A stretch of 64,000 nt of DNA from Methylomonas sp. AM2-LC (GTDB taxonomy: Bacteria > Pseudomonadota > Gammaproteobacteria > Methylococcales > Methylomonadaceae): NCBI RefSeq assembly GCF_039904985.1, contig NZ_CP157005.1, forward strand, positions 992,001-1,056,000, read 5' to 3'. This document shows, in pieces, positions 36,486 through 47,188 of this stretch. The position numbers and the translations under genes are program-made. A model generated the notes under the pieces. That model saw nothing but the letters and a program-made list of their open reading frames with translations. It ran no database searches and was not told where the DNA came from. The number at the start of each line of letters is the position of its first letter. The first letter of the stretch is position 1.

Positions 36486-38219
36486 ATGACCTCCGGCAGA
36501 ATTCCCCGGCAGTTTATAGATGATCTCTTGGTGCGGGTCGATATTGTCGATCTGATCGATTCGCATGTCCCTCTCAAAAAAACGGGTAGCAATTTCGTGG
36601 CCCGTTGCCCGTTTCATACCGAAAAATCACCCAGTTTTAACGTCAATCGTAATCGCCAGACATTTCATTGTTTCGGTTGCGGTGCCAGTGGTAATGCTAT
36701 TAGCTTTCTAATGGATTTTAGTCATCTGGATTTTGTCGAGGCGGTTGAAGATTTGGCGGCTTATGTTGGCGTCGAGGTGCCGCGAGAAGCTTTCAATAAA
36801 TCCGAGTACGCTTTAAAACAAGATGTTTCCAGTCTTTACGATGTTTTAGAGGCGGTTGCCAACTTTTATGCAGAGCAATTGCGTAATACAGAAGGAAAAG
36901 TGGCCATTGATTATCTTAAGCGGCGCGGTGTGTCAGGTGAAATTGCGCGTGATTTTTCTTTAGGGTATGCGCCCGATAACTGGGGTGCATTAGCAGCACA
37001 ATTTGATCAAAAAGCTCTGGTCGATACCGGAATGCTGGTACAGAAAGAAGATGGTAAGGTCTATGATCGATTTCGGAACAGGCTCATGTTCCCTATCCGC
37101 GACAAGCGTAAGCGAGTCATCGGTTTTGGTGGGCGGGTTCTGGGCGATAGCTTACCAAAATACTTAAACTCTCCAGAAACTGCAATTTTTTCAAAAGGCA
37201 AGGAGTTGTATGGTGTTTGTGAGCTCTTAGCAAATAACAATAAGCCAGCACAAATATTAGTAGTTGAAGGTTATATGGATGTTATTGCCTTGGCTCAGTA
37301 TGGCGTGATGAATGCGGTTGCTGCATTAGGCACCGCTACTTCAAAGACGCATATCGATTTATTGTTCCGTTTTTCTGGTGAATTAGTGTTCTGTTTTGAC
37401 GGAGACCAAGCCGGGCGACAGGCGGCGTGGAAGGCAACCGAAACGGCTCTGCCCAGTATGAAAGATGGTCGGCAGATAAAAATAATGTTGTTGCCTCAGG
37501 GACAAGATCCGGATTCTTTGATAAGAAGCGAGGGTTTGGCGGGTTTTAATGAACGTATTAGTCAGGCGCAGGTATTGTCAGATTATTTTTTTGAACAAAT
37601 TGCCAGTCATTTGAATCTAACTAGTTTAGAGGGGCGTTCACAATTTCTGGTCACTGCAAAACCGCAACTTGAAAAAATGCCGTTGGGTTTTTTTAGAGAC
37701 ATGATGTTTTCGCGTTTGCGAGAATTGTCGGGTACTCACTTGCTGGATATTGCTGAAAACCCGACTAAACTAATGCGTACGTCGATTGCTAAGCAAGTGT
37801 TGTCTGCAAAAAATCCCAGATCAAACTTGATGCGCAGAATAATGGCCTTATTATTTCAATATCCCTATCTGGCCAAACATATTGATGGTTTTGCTGAGGA
37901 TATTGATGCTATGCAAATTGCGGGGGTGGATTTATTGCAAGATGCATTACGGCTTATCGCACTTAAAAAGCCAGAAAACAGCGCGGTTTTGTTGGAGCTT
38001 TATCGAGATTCGCCGCATTACAAAACCGTAAATGCCCTGATTGGAATGATGTTGAATCTTCCGGAAGGGGGGGAGTTAGGTGAATTTTGCGGAGCGCTGG
38101 AACAATTGATAAGGCAGGCTAAAACCAGCAGAATGGATGTTTTGATCGAAAAAGTAGGTCGCGGAGAAAAATTAACGGCTGCAGAAATGCAAGAATATAA
38201 AATGGGCGGAAAAGCTTGA
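36486..38219 (+). CDS. dnaG: DNA primase DnaG
   Basis: A 577-residue replicative primase. Zinc-binding domain: CPFHTEKSPSF and FHCFGCGASGNAISFLM (about 40-77). RNA polymerase core with the TOPRIM motifs ILVVEGYMDVIAL (about 256-268) and ELVFCFDGDQAGRQAAWKA (about 298-316). The C-terminal ~150 residues, which bind DnaB helicase, are present but shorter and more divergent than in E. coli. A tataat overlaps the start codon; with no clear -35 it is probably coincidence. Confidence 0.96.
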   Translation: MTSGRIPRQFIDDLLVRVDIVDLIDSHVPLKKTGSNFVARCPFHTEKSPSFNVNRNRQTFHCFGCGASGNAISFLMDFSHLDFVEAVEDLAAYVGVEVPREAFNKSEYALKQDVSSLYDVLEAVANFYAEQLRNTEGKVAIDYLKRRGVSGEIARDFSLGYAPDNWGALAAQFDQKALVDTGMLVQKEDGKVYDRFRNRLMFPIRDKRKRVIGFGGRVLGDSLPKYLNSPETAIFSKGKELYGVCELLANNNKPAQILVVEGYMDVIALAQYGVMNAVAALGTATSKTHIDLLFRFSGELVFCFDGDQAGRQAAWKATETALPSMKDGRQIKIMLLPQGQDPDSLIRSEGLAGFNERISQAQVLSDYFFEQIASHLNLTSLEGRSQFLVTAKPQLEKMPLGFFRDMMFSRLRELSGTHLLDIAENPTKLMRTSIAKQVLSAKNPRSNLMRRIMALLFQYPYLAKHIDGFAEDIDAMQIAGVDLLQDALRLIALKKPENSAVLLELYRDSPHYKTVNALIGMMLNLPEGGELGEFCGALEQLIRQAKTSRMDVLIEKVGRGEKLTAAEMQEYKMGGKA

Positions 38220-38225
38220 GCAGGG

Positions 38226-38254
38226 GTGACAAAATGGCAATATGCCATTATAAT
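38226..38254 (+). promoter_or_regulatory. Candidate internal promoter for rpoD
   Basis: gtgaca at 38226-38231 and tataat at 38249-38254 are separated by 17 nt, a near-ideal sigma-70 promoter, 47 bp ahead of the rpoD start. It would let rpoD be transcribed apart from dnaG. Confidence 0.65.
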
Positions 38255-38300
38255 GTTTGGTTCTGCCGAGCTTGGTGCTGAAACGTATTGTGGGTAAAGA

Positions 38301-40112
38301 ATGAATCAAGAGCAACAGCAATCCCAACTTAAACAACTGATTGCCAAAGGCAAAGCGCAAGGTTATCTAACCTATGCCGAGGTAAACGATCATTTGCCTA
38401 GCGATATTATCGATCCTGAGCAAATTGACGATATTATTGGCATGATCAATGATATGGGTATTCAGGTTTACGAAGTCGCACCTGATGATGACGATTCGCT
38501 GATTACTTCTGATACGGTGGTTACTGCCGATGATGATGAAGAAGTCGCGGAAGTAGCGGCACTGGCATCAGTCGATAGCGAATTTGGACGTACTACCGAT
38601 CCAGTACGTCTTTATATGCGGGAAATGGGTTCTGTAGAGCTGTTAACCCGCGAAGAAGAATTAAAAATTGCCAAGCGTATTGAAGAGGGACAGCGGCAGG
38701 TGGTTAGTGCCATTGCCCGTTCCGGTTTTATCGTGGATTCTTTTCTGGATACTTTTGATTCCTTACAGGACGAAGAGTCCGGATTACGTCTGGCTGATCT
38801 GGTCTTAGGTTTTGTAGATCTCACTGAAGTTGAGCTGGAAGTCGCACCTGAACTGGATGAGGCGCCAACTGATGAAGCGGTTGAAGAAGAAGCTAGAGCG
38901 ATTGACTATGAAGAAGTTAAGCTGAAAGTTGAGCAAGTTAGAAAAGCCCTGAAGTCTGTTATGTCTGCTGTTAAAAAGAACGGCTATGCACATGATAAAT
39001 CGCAGAAGGCTTTTGACGCGTTAACTGAAGTGTTTTCAGAATTGAAGTGGACACCGCAATATCTAAAAAGAATGGTTAACCTGTCTGATGATTTAGTGAT
39101 AGCTATTCGTGACCAGGAAAAACAAGTATTAGACGCTGTAGTTAAAAAAGCTAAAGTGCCACGTAAAGAGTTTGTGAATGCTTTTACCGAAAATGAAAGT
39201 AATAGCGAATGGTTTGCCAAATTTGTAGAGAGCCATCCAAATCAAGCTGAAGTGTTACTGATACATCAGGCTCAGGTGGTTTCTGCTCAGCAAAAACTGG
39301 CCGAAATTGAAGCTAAACATGGTTTAAATATCGTCACACTGAAAAGTATTTGCCGTAGTATTACCTTGGGTGAAGCTAAAGCTAGACGAGCTAAAAAAGA
39401 AATGATCGAAGCAAACTTGCGTTTGGTTATTTCTATAGCAAAAAAATACACCAACCGTGGATTGCAATTTTTGGATCTTATACAGGAAGGTAATATTGGT
39501 TTGATGAAAGCGGTGGATAAATTCGAATATCGCCGTGGTTATAAGTTTTCGACCTATGCAACATGGTGGATACGGCAGGCGATTACGCGTTCTATTGCGG
39601 ATCAAGCCAGAACCATACGTATTCCAGTGCATATGATAGAAACTATCAACAAGTTAAATCGTGTTTCCAGACAGATTTTGCAAGAATTAGGTAGAGAAGC
39701 GACGCCCGAAGAATTAGCTGAACGCATGGAAATGCCAGAAGACAAAATTCGAAAAGTGCTGAAAATTGCCAAAGAGCCTATTTCTATGGAAACGCCCATT
39801 GGTGATGATGAAGATTCGCATTTGGGCGATTTTATTGAAGATTCTAAGATGCTTTCACCGGTTGAATCTGCTACAATTGCAGGTCTACGTGAGTCTACCC
39901 AAAATGTGTTAGCGGGATTGACTGCAAGAGAAGCAAAAGTATTGCGTATGCGTTTTGGTATTAACATGAATACCGATCATACCTTGGAAGAAGTAGGCAA
40001 ACAGTTTGATGTTACCCGCGAAAGGATACGTCAGATTGAAGCCAAAGCATTAAGAAAATTAAGACATCCGTCAAGATCTGAACAATTAAGATGTTTTCTT
40101 GATGGTGAATAA
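38301..40112 (+). CDS. rpoD: RNA polymerase primary sigma factor (sigma-70)
   Basis: A 603-residue housekeeping sigma factor. Region 1.1 is at the start ([20 protein letters not shown]), region 1.2 at [20 protein letters not shown], an acidic non-conserved insert at about 170-330, region 2 at [20 protein letters not shown] and [20 protein letters not shown], and region 4 at [20 protein letters not shown], ending LRCFLDGE. All core and -10/-35 recognition parts are complete. A tRNA-Ile gene follows 24 bp after the stop. Confidence 0.97.
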   Translation: MNQEQQQSQLKQLIAKGKAQGYLTYAEVNDHLPSDIIDPEQIDDIIGMINDMGIQVYEVAPDDDDSLITSDTVVTADDDEEVAEVAALASVDSEFGRTTDPVRLYMREMGSVELLTREEELKIAKRIEEGQRQVVSAIARSGFIVDSFLDTFDSLQDEESGLRLADLVLGFVDLTEVELEVAPELDEAPTDEAVEEEARAIDYEEVKLKVEQVRKALKSVMSAVKKNGYAHDKSQKAFDALTEVFSELKWTPQYLKRMVNLSDDLVIAIRDQEKQVLDAVVKKAKVPRKEFVNAFTENESNSEWFAKFVESHPNQAEVLLIHQAQVVSAQQKLAEIEAKHGLNIVTLKSICRSITLGEAKARRAKKEMIEANLRLVISIAKKYTNRGLQFLDLIQEGNIGLMKAVDKFEYRRGYKFSTYATWWIRQAITRSIADQARTIRIPVHMIETINKLNRVSRQILQELGREATPEELAERMEMPEDKIRKVLKIAKEPISMETPIGDDEDSHLGDFIEDSKMLSPVESATIAGLRESTQNVLAGLTAREAKVLRMRFGINMNTDHTLEEVGKQFDVTRERIRQIEAKALRKLRHPSRSEQLRCFLDGE

Positions 40113-40136
40113 ACGTTATATTATTTAATAGATAGA

Positions 40137-40213
40137 GGGCCCTTAGCTCAGTTGGTTAGAGCTTCCGACTCATAATCGGCAGGTCGTAGGTTCAAGTCCT
40201 ACAGGGCCCACCA
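40137..40213 (+). tRNA. ileX: tRNA-Ile (CAU anticodon, lysidine-type)
   Basis: A 77-nt cloverleaf with perfect 7-bp acceptor stem (gggccct with agggccc), T-loop gttcaagtc, discriminator A and encoded CCA. The anticodon loop is ctcataa, so the anticodon is CAT. The surrounding sequence (gactcataatc, ggtcgt) matches the minor isoleucine tRNA whose C34 becomes lysidine, rather than initiator or elongator Met tRNA. Confidence 0.9.
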
Positions 40214-40220
40214 CTGTTTT

Positions 40221-40246
40221 AGGCCGTTGCAATACGGCCTTTTTTT
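40221..40246 (+). terminator. Intrinsic terminator after the tRNA
   Basis: A perfect 7-bp stem, aggccgt (40221-40227) with acggcct (40234-40240), is followed by six further T's. Confidence 0.88.
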
Positions 40247-40283
40247 ATAGACGCAATTTTTATTTTGGAACGAGGACACTGCC

Positions 40284-41447
40284 TTGAATAAAAACTACCT
40301 GTTTACATCTGAATCCGTATCTGAAGGTCATCCCGATAAGTTAGCAGATCAGATATCTGATGCTGTAGTGGATGCTTTACTGGCTCAAGATCCACGTTCC
40401 AGAATTGCCTGCGAAACGCTTGTAAAAACCGGTATGGTTATCCTGGCTGGTGAAATTACCACCAACGCCTGGGTAGATACCGAAGAACTGGTTAGAAAAG
40501 TGGTTTGCGATATTGGCTACGATAATGGCGAAGTGGGTTTTGATGGTAAAACCTGTGCAGTTCTCAATGCCATTGGTAAACAATCAGCTGACATCGCTAT
40601 GGGTGTTGATGAGTCAGAAAATCACGAACAAGGCGCTGGCGATCAGGGCTTAATGTTTGGCTATGCCAGCAATGAAACCGATGTTTTTATGCCCGCCCCC
40701 ATTACCTACGCACACCGTCTGGTAGAAAGACAGGCGCAGGTTCGCAAAAACAAAACCTTAACCTGGTTACGCCCAGATGCAAAAAGTCAGGTAACTTTCC
40801 GTTACGAAAATAATAAACCAGTGGCTATTGATGCCGTTGTTTTGTCTACCCAGCATTCTCCAGAAATTGGTGGTAAGCTACTGGAAGAGGCAGTAATGGA
40901 TGAAATCATTCTGCCTGTTTTACCGAAAGAATGGTTACACAAAGATACCAAATATTTTATTAATCCCACCGGCCAGTTCATTATTGGTGGCCCAGTAGGT
41001 GATTGTGGATTAACGGGTCGTAAAATTATCGTGGATACATACGGTGGTATGGCGCGACATGGTGGTGGTGCATTTTCGGGTAAAGATCCATCCAAAGTGG
41101 ATAGATCAGCTGCCTATATGTGCCGTTATGTAGCAAAAAATATCGTCGCGGCTGGTTTGGCCGAACGTTGTGAAATTCAGGTTTCTTATGCAATTGGTGT
41201 GGCAGAACCTACCTCCATTACTATTGAAACTTTCGGTACCGGTAAAATTGAAGAACAGCGTCTGGTTAGTATCGTGCGTGAACATTTCGACATGCGTCCA
41301 AAAGGTTTAATTGCACAATTAGATTTGTTGAAACCAATTTATCAACCAACAGCCTCCTACGGTCATTTTGGTCGTAACGAGTCTATAGGTTTTACCTGGG
41401 AAAAAACAGATAAAGTCGACGCGCTAAAATTAGCCGCTGGCATTTAA
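40284..41447 (+). CDS. metK: S-adenosylmethionine synthetase
   Basis: A 387-residue enzyme making SAM from methionine and ATP. It starts with TTG (GAGG 8 nt upstream) in [19 protein letters not shown]; then [12 protein letters not shown], the P-loop-like [19 protein letters not shown] and the final YGHFGRNE. Length is standard. It is followed 17 nt later by ahcY, so synthesis and recycling of the SAM cycle are coupled. The short space to the tRNA terminator leaves no room for a SAM riboswitch. Confidence 0.97.
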   Translation: MNKNYLFTSESVSEGHPDKLADQISDAVVDALLAQDPRSRIACETLVKTGMVILAGEITTNAWVDTEELVRKVVCDIGYDNGEVGFDGKTCAVLNAIGKQSADIAMGVDESENHEQGAGDQGLMFGYASNETDVFMPAPITYAHRLVERQAQVRKNKTLTWLRPDAKSQVTFRYENNKPVAIDAVVLSTQHSPEIGGKLLEEAVMDEIILPVLPKEWLHKDTKYFINPTGQFIIGGPVGDCGLTGRKIIVDTYGGMARHGGGAFSGKDPSKVDRSAAYMCRYVAKNIVAAGLAERCEIQVSYAIGVAEPTSITIETFGTGKIEEQRLVSIVREHFDMRPKGLIAQLDLLKPIYQPTASYGHFGRNESIGFTWEKTDKVDALKLAAGI

Positions 41448-41464
41448 TTTAGAGAGAATAATTC

Positions 41465-42751
41465 ATGGTCGATTACAAAGTTGCCGATTTAAGCCTAGCT
41501 GCCTGGGGCCGCAAGGAAATTAATATCGCAGAAACAGAAATGCCGGGTTTGATGGCTTTGCGCAAAGAATTTGGCGCTACAAAACCCTTAAAAGGCGCAC
41601 GTATCGCAGGCTGTCTGCATATGACTATCCAGACCGCAGTGCTGATCGAAACCCTAACCGCTTTGGGTGCCGAAGTGCGTTGGTCATCCTGCAATATTTT
41701 TTCGACCCAAGATCATGCCGCGGCTGCAATTGCAGAGGCGGGTGTCCCTGTATTTGCCTGGAAAGGTGAAACAGAAGCTGAAGCTGATTGGTGTATTGAA
41801 CAAACCATCGTTGGCCCTAATGGCTGGCATCCGAATATGATACTGGACGATGGTGGCGATCTTACCGTCATGATGCATCAAAAATTTCCAGAATTAATGG
41901 CCGATGTTAAAGGTCTGTCTGAAGAAACCACCACCGGTGTATTGCGCTTATACGACATGGTGAAAAAAGGTACCTTAAAAGTGCCGGCTTTCAATGTGAA
42001 CGATTCGGTAACCAAGTCAAAATTTGACAATCTTTACGGTTGCAGAGAGTCCTTGGTTGACGGCATTAAACGCGCTACTGACGTGATGATTGCAGGCAAA
42101 ATTGCTGTGGTTTGCGGTTATGGCGATGTCGGTAAAGGCTGTGCGCAATCTTTGCGTGGCTTAGGTGCTACAGTTTGGATTACCGAAATCGACCCGATTT
42201 GCGCCTTACAGGCCGCAATGGAAGGTTATCGCGTAGTGACTATGGAAGAAGCTGCACCCATTGCTAATATCTTTGTTACCGCTACCGGTAACTTTAGCAT
42301 TATCACGCATGCTCATCTGTTGGCCATGCGCGACCAAGCTATTGTGTGCAATATCGGTCATTTCGATGCGGAAATCGAAATTGCCAGTTTGCGTCAATAC
42401 ATCTGGGAAAACATTAAACCGCAAGTGGATCATGTGATTTTTCCTGATGGTAAACGCATTATCGTGTTAGCCGAAGGTCGCTTGGTAAACTTGGGTTGTG
42501 CCACTGGCCATCCTAGTTTCGTGATGTCTAATTCATTTTGTAATCAAGTATTGGCACAAATTGAACTGTGGAATAACGCCGCGCAATACGAAAACAAAGT
42601 TTATATCCTGCCTAAAAAGCTGGACGAAAAAGTGGCGCGTTCGCATCTGGCACAATTGGGTGTACATTTAACCGAATTGACAGCCGATCAAGCCGCTTAC
42701 ATCAATGTACCCGTAGAAGGCCCTTACAAGCCAGATCATTACCGCTATTAA
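41465..42751 (+). CDS. ahcY: S-adenosylhomocysteine hydrolase
   Basis: A 428-residue NAD-dependent hydrolase of SAH to homocysteine and adenosine. Landmarks: [51 protein letters not shown], the NAD-binding [17 protein letters not shown] and the C-terminal [10 protein letters not shown]. All are intact and the length fits the type without large insert. It forms an operon with metK and ends at a strong terminator. Confidence 0.97.
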   Translation: MVDYKVADLSLAAWGRKEINIAETEMPGLMALRKEFGATKPLKGARIAGCLHMTIQTAVLIETLTALGAEVRWSSCNIFSTQDHAAAAIAEAGVPVFAWKGETEAEADWCIEQTIVGPNGWHPNMILDDGGDLTVMMHQKFPELMADVKGLSEETTTGVLRLYDMVKKGTLKVPAFNVNDSVTKSKFDNLYGCRESLVDGIKRATDVMIAGKIAVVCGYGDVGKGCAQSLRGLGATVWITEIDPICALQAAMEGYRVVTMEEAAPIANIFVTATGNFSIITHAHLLAMRDQAIVCNIGHFDAEIEIASLRQYIWENIKPQVDHVIFPDGKRIIVLAEGRLVNLGCATGHPSFVMSNSFCNQVLAQIELWNNAAQYENKVYILPKKLDEKVARSHLAQLGVHLTELTADQAAYINVPVEGPYKPDHYRY

Positions 42752-42790
42752 GTAAAGTGGGTGTGAACCCGTAATAGATAGGTAAAAAAG

Positions 42791-42822
42791 AGCTCGGTTA
42801 GAAAACTAACCGGGCTTTTTTT
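42791..42822 (+). terminator. Intrinsic terminator after ahcY
   Basis: agctcggttag (42791-42801) pairs with ctaaccgggct (42806-42816) with one wobble and an AAAA loop, followed by a T-run to 42822. Confidence 0.88.
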
Positions 42823-42837
42823 ATGTCTATCGACAAA

Positions 42838-42876
42838 TGTAGCCTGTATGAAGCGAAGCGGAATACGGGTGTCGGT
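42838..42876. repeat. Possible dispersed intergenic repeat
   Basis: The stretch gtagcctgtatgaagcgaag and the following cggaatacggg has the look of short dispersed repeats built around gaagcg. One copy only is visible here, so the call is tentative. Confidence 0.25.
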
Positions 42877-43006
42877 CTAAACCAATACAGTTTGAGAAAA
42901 AGTCTAACTTGGATCAAAACCTGCTCTGGTGTTAATATCATGCCATTATTTTTATCCCCGATATAACAAGTACAATCGGCGTGTGTAGAAAATTGAGGTG
43001 ATTCTA

Positions 43007-43345
43007 GTGACAAGCATGTTTAAAATTGCAAAAACCATGAGTTGGTATCGCATCACTCTCTCTCGTCAGGAATACGAATCGGGAGAAATGGCCATTTTCT
43101 TTGGCGCATTTCGAGCCGCCTATATTTCCAGAAACGGCCCCAAAGGCATGGCCATGTTTGGTGGCTGGGCAGATGATAATGCCTGCTATTTCGTTTACAC
43201 CACACCTAGGTCGGTACGCCACATTGCACCAATATTGGATGCATATTCTGCCAAGCAGATAGAAATGCCGAATAACGCCCGTTTGTCTTGGATCTATGGG
43301 GACGAATCTGATTTTACTTCGTTTGATATTGGGATTGAGGCTTGA
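43007..43345 (+). CDS. Hypothetical protein
   Basis: A 112-residue protein without recognised family. It has Trp/Tyr-rich middle parts (MAMFGGWADDNACYFVYTTP) and a predicted mixed alpha/beta fold. GTG 43007 has GAGG 8 nt upstream; ATG 43016 is the alternative. It stands alone after the ahcY terminator. Codon use looks like its neighbours. Confidence 0.55.
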   Translation: MTSMFKIAKTMSWYRITLSRQEYESGEMAIFFGAFRAAYISRNGPKGMAMFGGWADDNACYFVYTTPRSVRHIAPILDAYSAKQIEMPNNARLSWIYGDESDFTSFDIGIEA

Positions 43346-43435
43346 TGTCAGTGTGTCATGGCTATTGAGTGTGTGCGAATGAGTTACAACAATACATTAT
43401 TTGCAATAAACAAAATATCCATGTAATTTATAAAG

Positions 43436-43552
43436 TAGGTGGTGGGGAAGGACACCTCTTCGGGGGCACCAGAGGGTAATGCTGAGCGCGCCCAGGGTCT
43501 TGGGCACCTGCCACGTAATAGTCAGGCGTGGTACTTGCCGCTACCCACATTC
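43436..43552. ncRNA. Candidate structured RNA, strand unknown
   Basis: This GC-rich island in an AT-rich gap has no coding frame but several stem-loops: cctc-ttcg-gggg with a UUCG-type loop (43455-43466), gccca/tgggc (43490-43505) and ccacg/cgtgg (43511-43531). The ends gtag and ctac can close an outer stem. This compact chain is typical of a structured RNA. It does not match 6S, SRP, RNase P, tmRNA or the riboswitches I know by eye. Strand is uncertain; a ttttt stretch on the + strand at 43564 could end it. Confidence 0.35.
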
Positions 43553-43931
43553 TAAAACTTCCCTTTTTTAGACAAGTACCTCTAATGGTTAACCAAAATT
43601 TGTAGTGTATTGCTGGTAATCGAATACTTGAAAGTCATGGCTGGGTTGATGTCACGAAACCCAGCTTCGAAGTGGCTAACTATACAAATATAAACATAAA
43701 CTTTTAATCCCAGCTTTGATCACTAACATTAGGCAATGCTGGGTAATCGGCTGTGCACACATCTACTTTTAAACTGACAATGGTGAAGACTCTCTTTGTT
43801 TAATAGTGAGATTTCGTATTGGCTTGTTATGCACTTCACAAAGTGAAGAGTAGCTGTCGCTATAGATGCGCCTCCTGTTATGGGTTCACATCCAATGCCG
43901 GCTTACTTTGATGGTGATTAGTGACCAAACT
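43553..43931. other. Intergenic region with a short hairpin
   Basis: No gene is seen between the candidate RNA and purD. gctgggtt...aacccagc near 43640-43667 forms a hairpin, and another cccagc/gctggg pair occurs near 43709-43744. No clear T-run follows. Confidence 0.35.
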
Positions 43932-45206
43932 TTAATTAATCGCCTTAAAACCAATATCCGTCCGATAATAAACACCCTGCCAATCAATTTGCTGACAAAG
44001 CTGATAAGCTTTATTCTGCGCATCGGCTATAGTTTCACCCAAAGCACAAGCGCATAATACTCTGCCGCCATTGGTTACCGTATTGCCCTTGCTTTGAAGG
44101 GTGCCTGCATGAAAAACTTTGCTGTCAGCCGTAGCCTGTTTTGGCAAACCGCTAATCACATGGCCTTTGGCATAATCATCAGGGTAGCCGCCTGCTGCCA
44201 TCACCACACCTAATGCTGGGCGTGGGTCCCAGTCGGTGCTCATTTTGTCCAGATTTTTTGCTAAGGCGGCCTGACATAAGGCTACCAGATCACTCTGCAA
44301 GCGTAACATAATCGGCTGGGTTTCCGGATCGCCAAAGCGGCAGTTGTATTCCAGAACTTTGATGCTGCCGTTTTTACCGATCATTAAACCCGCATACAGA
44401 AAGCCAGTGTATTCGTTACCATCAGCCTGCATGCCTCGAAGGGTAGGATAAATGACTTCCGCCATGACGCGGTCGTGAATCTCTGGAGTAACAATCGGGG
44501 CAGGGGAATAAGCACCCATGCCACCCGTGTTTGGGCCGGTATCACCATTGTCGCGGGCTTTGTGATCTTGCGAGGTGGCCATGGCTAATGCGTGTTCGCC
44601 ATCGGCAATCACGATAAAGCTGGCTTCTTCGCCTTGTAAAAATTCTTCGATCACCACCCGATGTCCGGCAGCACCAAAACTATTACCGGATAGCATATCT
44701 TGTACAGCTTCTATAGCCTGTTGCTCACTCAGCGCAACGATTACGCCTTTACCGGCGGCCAGGCCATCGGCTTTGACAACAATAGGCGCACCTTTTTGTT
44801 GTATGTAGGCAATTGCTGCTGCTTCATCGGTAAAAGTTTGATATTCGGCTGTGGGTATGCCATGGCGGGCCATGAAATCTTTGCAATACGCTTTAGAGCC
44901 TTCCAGTTGCGCGGCTTGCGCAGTGGGGCCAAAGCAGGGGAGTCCTGCGGCAGTAAATTGGTCAACTATGCCTTTTACCAAAGGTACTTCTGGGCCAATA
45001 ATGGTAAGATCAATTTCCCGCGCTTGGGCGAAATTCAGCAAACCGTCAATATCGTCAGCCTGAATAGAGACATTATCGATGCCTGCTTCCAGTTCAGTAC
45101 CCGCATTGCCAGGGGCGACAAAGATGCTTTGTACATTTTGAGATTGTTTTACTTTCCAGGCCAGAGCATGTTCACGACCACCGCTGCCAACTATTAGTAT
45201 TTTCAT
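43932..45206 (-). CDS. purD: Phosphoribosylamine-glycine ligase
   Basis: A 424-residue ATP-grasp enzyme for the second step of purine synthesis. It has MKILIVGSGGREHALAWKV at the start, IGPEVPLVKGIVDQF, VKADGLAAGKGVIVA (ATP-binding), GEEASFIVIADGEH, DHKARDNGDTGPNTGGMGAYSP (split) and YNCRFGDPETQPIM. Complete and of usual length. purH, the common neighbour, is not seen in this window. Confidence 0.96.
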   Translation of the reverse strand: MKILIVGSGGREHALAWKVKQSQNVQSIFVAPGNAGTELEAGIDNVSIQADDIDGLLNFAQAREIDLTIIGPEVPLVKGIVDQFTAAGLPCFGPTAQAAQLEGSKAYCKDFMARHGIPTAEYQTFTDEAAAIAYIQQKGAPIVVKADGLAAGKGVIVALSEQQAIEAVQDMLSGNSFGAAGHRVVIEEFLQGEEASFIVIADGEHALAMATSQDHKARDNGDTGPNTGGMGAYSPAPIVTPEIHDRVMAEVIYPTLRGMQADGNEYTGFLYAGLMIGKNGSIKVLEYNCRFGDPETQPIMLRLQSDLVALCQAALAKNLDKMSTDWDPRPALGVVMAAGGYPDDYAKGHVISGLPKQATADSKVFHAGTLQSKGNTVTNGGRVLCACALGETIADAQNKAYQLCQQIDWQGVYYRTDIGFKAIN

Positions 45207-45498
45207 TGATATTAAAAGGGTGAAAAAGACAAGGTTAAAAATTATTACAAGATGCTAAGGGTTACTGTGCAGCCTGATTTCTAGCTAAATTATATGATAA
45301 AGCCGCTGTTACTCACTAAATAGCTGCTAAAAAGTTAATATCATTGTCATAATGTTTATAATGTATTTTCTAAAGTCTTTTTTAAACAATCTGTTACCTG
45401 CTTTTGTGTGGCGGCGCTATTGGGGCTTTATGTTAAGCTGAATCAGGGCATGGTAAGATAGTCTATTCATCCACTACAGCCAGAATGAGGAGATTAAA

Positions 45499-47019
45499 AT
45501 GCTTTTTGTCGAACCCAATCAAACGGATAGTAAAGTCAATTTTAAAGCACGTTATGGTAATTATATAGGTGGGCGCTGGCTAGAGCCGGTAAAAAAACTT
45601 TATTTTGAAAATTTAAGTCCTGTCAACGGCAAGGTATTTTGCGAAATTCCGCGTTCCAGTGCTGAAGATATAGAACTGGCATTGGATGCTGCCCATGCTG
45701 CTAAAGAGCAATGGGGTAAAACTTCGGTGATGGCGCGCTCTAATGTGTTGCTAAAAATTGCCGATCGTATGGAAGCCAATCTGGAAAGGTTAGCCGTTGC
45801 CGAAGCTTGGGATAATGGTAAAGCAGTGCGTGAAACCTTGGCCGCGGATGTGCCTTTGGCAATCGATCATTTTCGCTATTTTGCAGGTTGTATTCGTGCC
45901 CAGGAAGGATCGATAGGTGAAATTGATGAGCATACAGTAGCTTACCATTTTCATGAACCACTTGGCGTAGTAGGGCAAATTATTCCGTGGAATTTTCCGT
46001 TATTGATGGCCTGTTGGAAATTAGCTCCTGCCTTGGCTGCAGGCAATTGCGTGGTGATGAAGCCCGCCGAACAAACACCCTCTTCCATATTGGTACTGCT
46101 GGAAGTGATAGGCGATTTGCTACCCGCTGGTGTTGTGAATGTTGTGAATGGCTTTGGCTCGGAAGCGGGTCAGGCTTTAGCCACTAGTACTCGCATTGCT
46201 AAAATTGCCTTTACTGGTTCAACGCCCATTGGTGCGCACATTTTAAAATGTGCGGCAGAAAATATTATTCCTTCCACTGTTGAACTGGGTGGTAAATCCC
46301 CTAATATCTTCTTTGCCGATGTTTTGGATCAGGAAGATGCGTATATTGATAAATGTATTGAAGGTGCCGTTCTGGCGTTTTTAAATCAGGGTGAAGTTTG
46401 TACCTGTCCATCGCGATTGTTGGTGCAAGAATCTATCTATGATGCTTTTATAGAAAAAGTCATCGCCCGTGCTAAAAAAATTAAACGTGGCAATCCGTTG
46501 GATACCGACACCATGTTAGGTGCGCAAGCCTCCAAGCAGCAGTTCGATAAAATTCTCAGTTATGTACAAATCGGTAAAGATGAAGGTGCCGAAGTGTTAA
46601 TAGGTGGCGAAATTGCTAAACTGGGTAGTGGTTTTGAGGGGGGATATTACATAGAGCCGACTATTTTGAAAGGCACTAATACCATGCGTATTTTTCAGGA
46701 AGAGATTTTTGGTCCAGTTATTTCAGTCACTACATTTAAAGACGAAGCAGAAGCATTGGCGATTGCCAATGATACCCAGTTTGGTTTGGGAGCAGGTGTT
46801 TGGACACGCGATAGCAACCGAGCTTATCGAATGGGGCGCGGTATTCAGGCCGGACGGGTTTGGATAAACTGTTATCACCAGTATCCGGCACATGCTGCCT
46901 TTGGTGGCTATAAAAAATCGGGAGTAGGTCGTGAAAATCACAAGATGATGCTGGATCATTATCAGCAGATTAAAAACATGTTAGTAAGTTATGATATTAG
47001 ACCATTAGGCTTCTTTTAA
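45499..47019 (+). CDS. NAD(P)-dependent aldehyde dehydrogenase
   Basis: A 506-residue member of the ALDH superfamily, closest by eye to acetaldehyde-type dehydrogenases (AldB/ExaC). Substrate-side motifs: [30 protein letters not shown], the catalytic Glu in [10 protein letters not shown] and the catalytic Cys in [13 protein letters not shown]. The C-terminus [19 protein letters not shown] is typical. It may oxidise short aldehydes made in alcohol or methanol metabolism; the natural substrate is not decided by sequence. AGAATGAGGAG lies just upstream of the ATG. Confidence 0.88.
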   Translation: MLFVEPNQTDSKVNFKARYGNYIGGRWLEPVKKLYFENLSPVNGKVFCEIPRSSAEDIELALDAAHAAKEQWGKTSVMARSNVLLKIADRMEANLERLAVAEAWDNGKAVRETLAADVPLAIDHFRYFAGCIRAQEGSIGEIDEHTVAYHFHEPLGVVGQIIPWNFPLLMACWKLAPALAAGNCVVMKPAEQTPSSILVLLEVIGDLLPAGVVNVVNGFGSEAGQALATSTRIAKIAFTGSTPIGAHILKCAAENIIPSTVELGGKSPNIFFADVLDQEDAYIDKCIEGAVLAFLNQGEVCTCPSRLLVQESIYDAFIEKVIARAKKIKRGNPLDTDTMLGAQASKQQFDKILSYVQIGKDEGAEVLIGGEIAKLGSGFEGGYYIEPTILKGTNTMRIFQEEIFGPVISVTTFKDEAEALAIANDTQFGLGAGVWTRDSNRAYRMGRGIQAGRVWINCYHQYPAHAAFGGYKKSGVGRENHKMMLDHYQQIKNMLVSYDIRPLGFF

Positions 47020-47188
47020 GTGAGTCAAAATGCAAATAGCACTAAACTTAAATACTACTTTCAGTAGAGTAAAGTTCAACTAATCAATGTGTTATATAGT
47101 GTGTGAGATTCGTTTAGCTTGGATTGGCTCTACAAAGCGTAACCCAAGCGACTTTTCACTTGAAACCTAAACCCATTAGCAGAATAAA

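Noticed and set aside
36482..36487. tataat at the dnaG start as a promoter
   Set aside because: It overlaps the start codon and no -35 element is visible; likely chance.
40137..40213. Assignment as tRNA-Met because of the CAT anticodon
   Set aside because: Body sequence and anticodon stem match the lysidine-type tRNA-Ile, not Met tRNAs.
40214..40283. SAM or SAH riboswitch before metK-ahcY
   Set aside because: Only 37 bp separate the terminator from the start codon and no riboswitch core is visible, nor in the 17-bp gap before ahcY.
43436..43552. 6S RNA, 4.5S SRP RNA or RNase P RNA
   Set aside because: The conserved cores of these RNAs (for example the SRP ggaagca loop) are absent.
45740..45978. 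Minus-strand frames inside the aldehyde dehydrogenase gene
   Set aside because: Antisense to catalytic-domain coding sequence and without own motifs.
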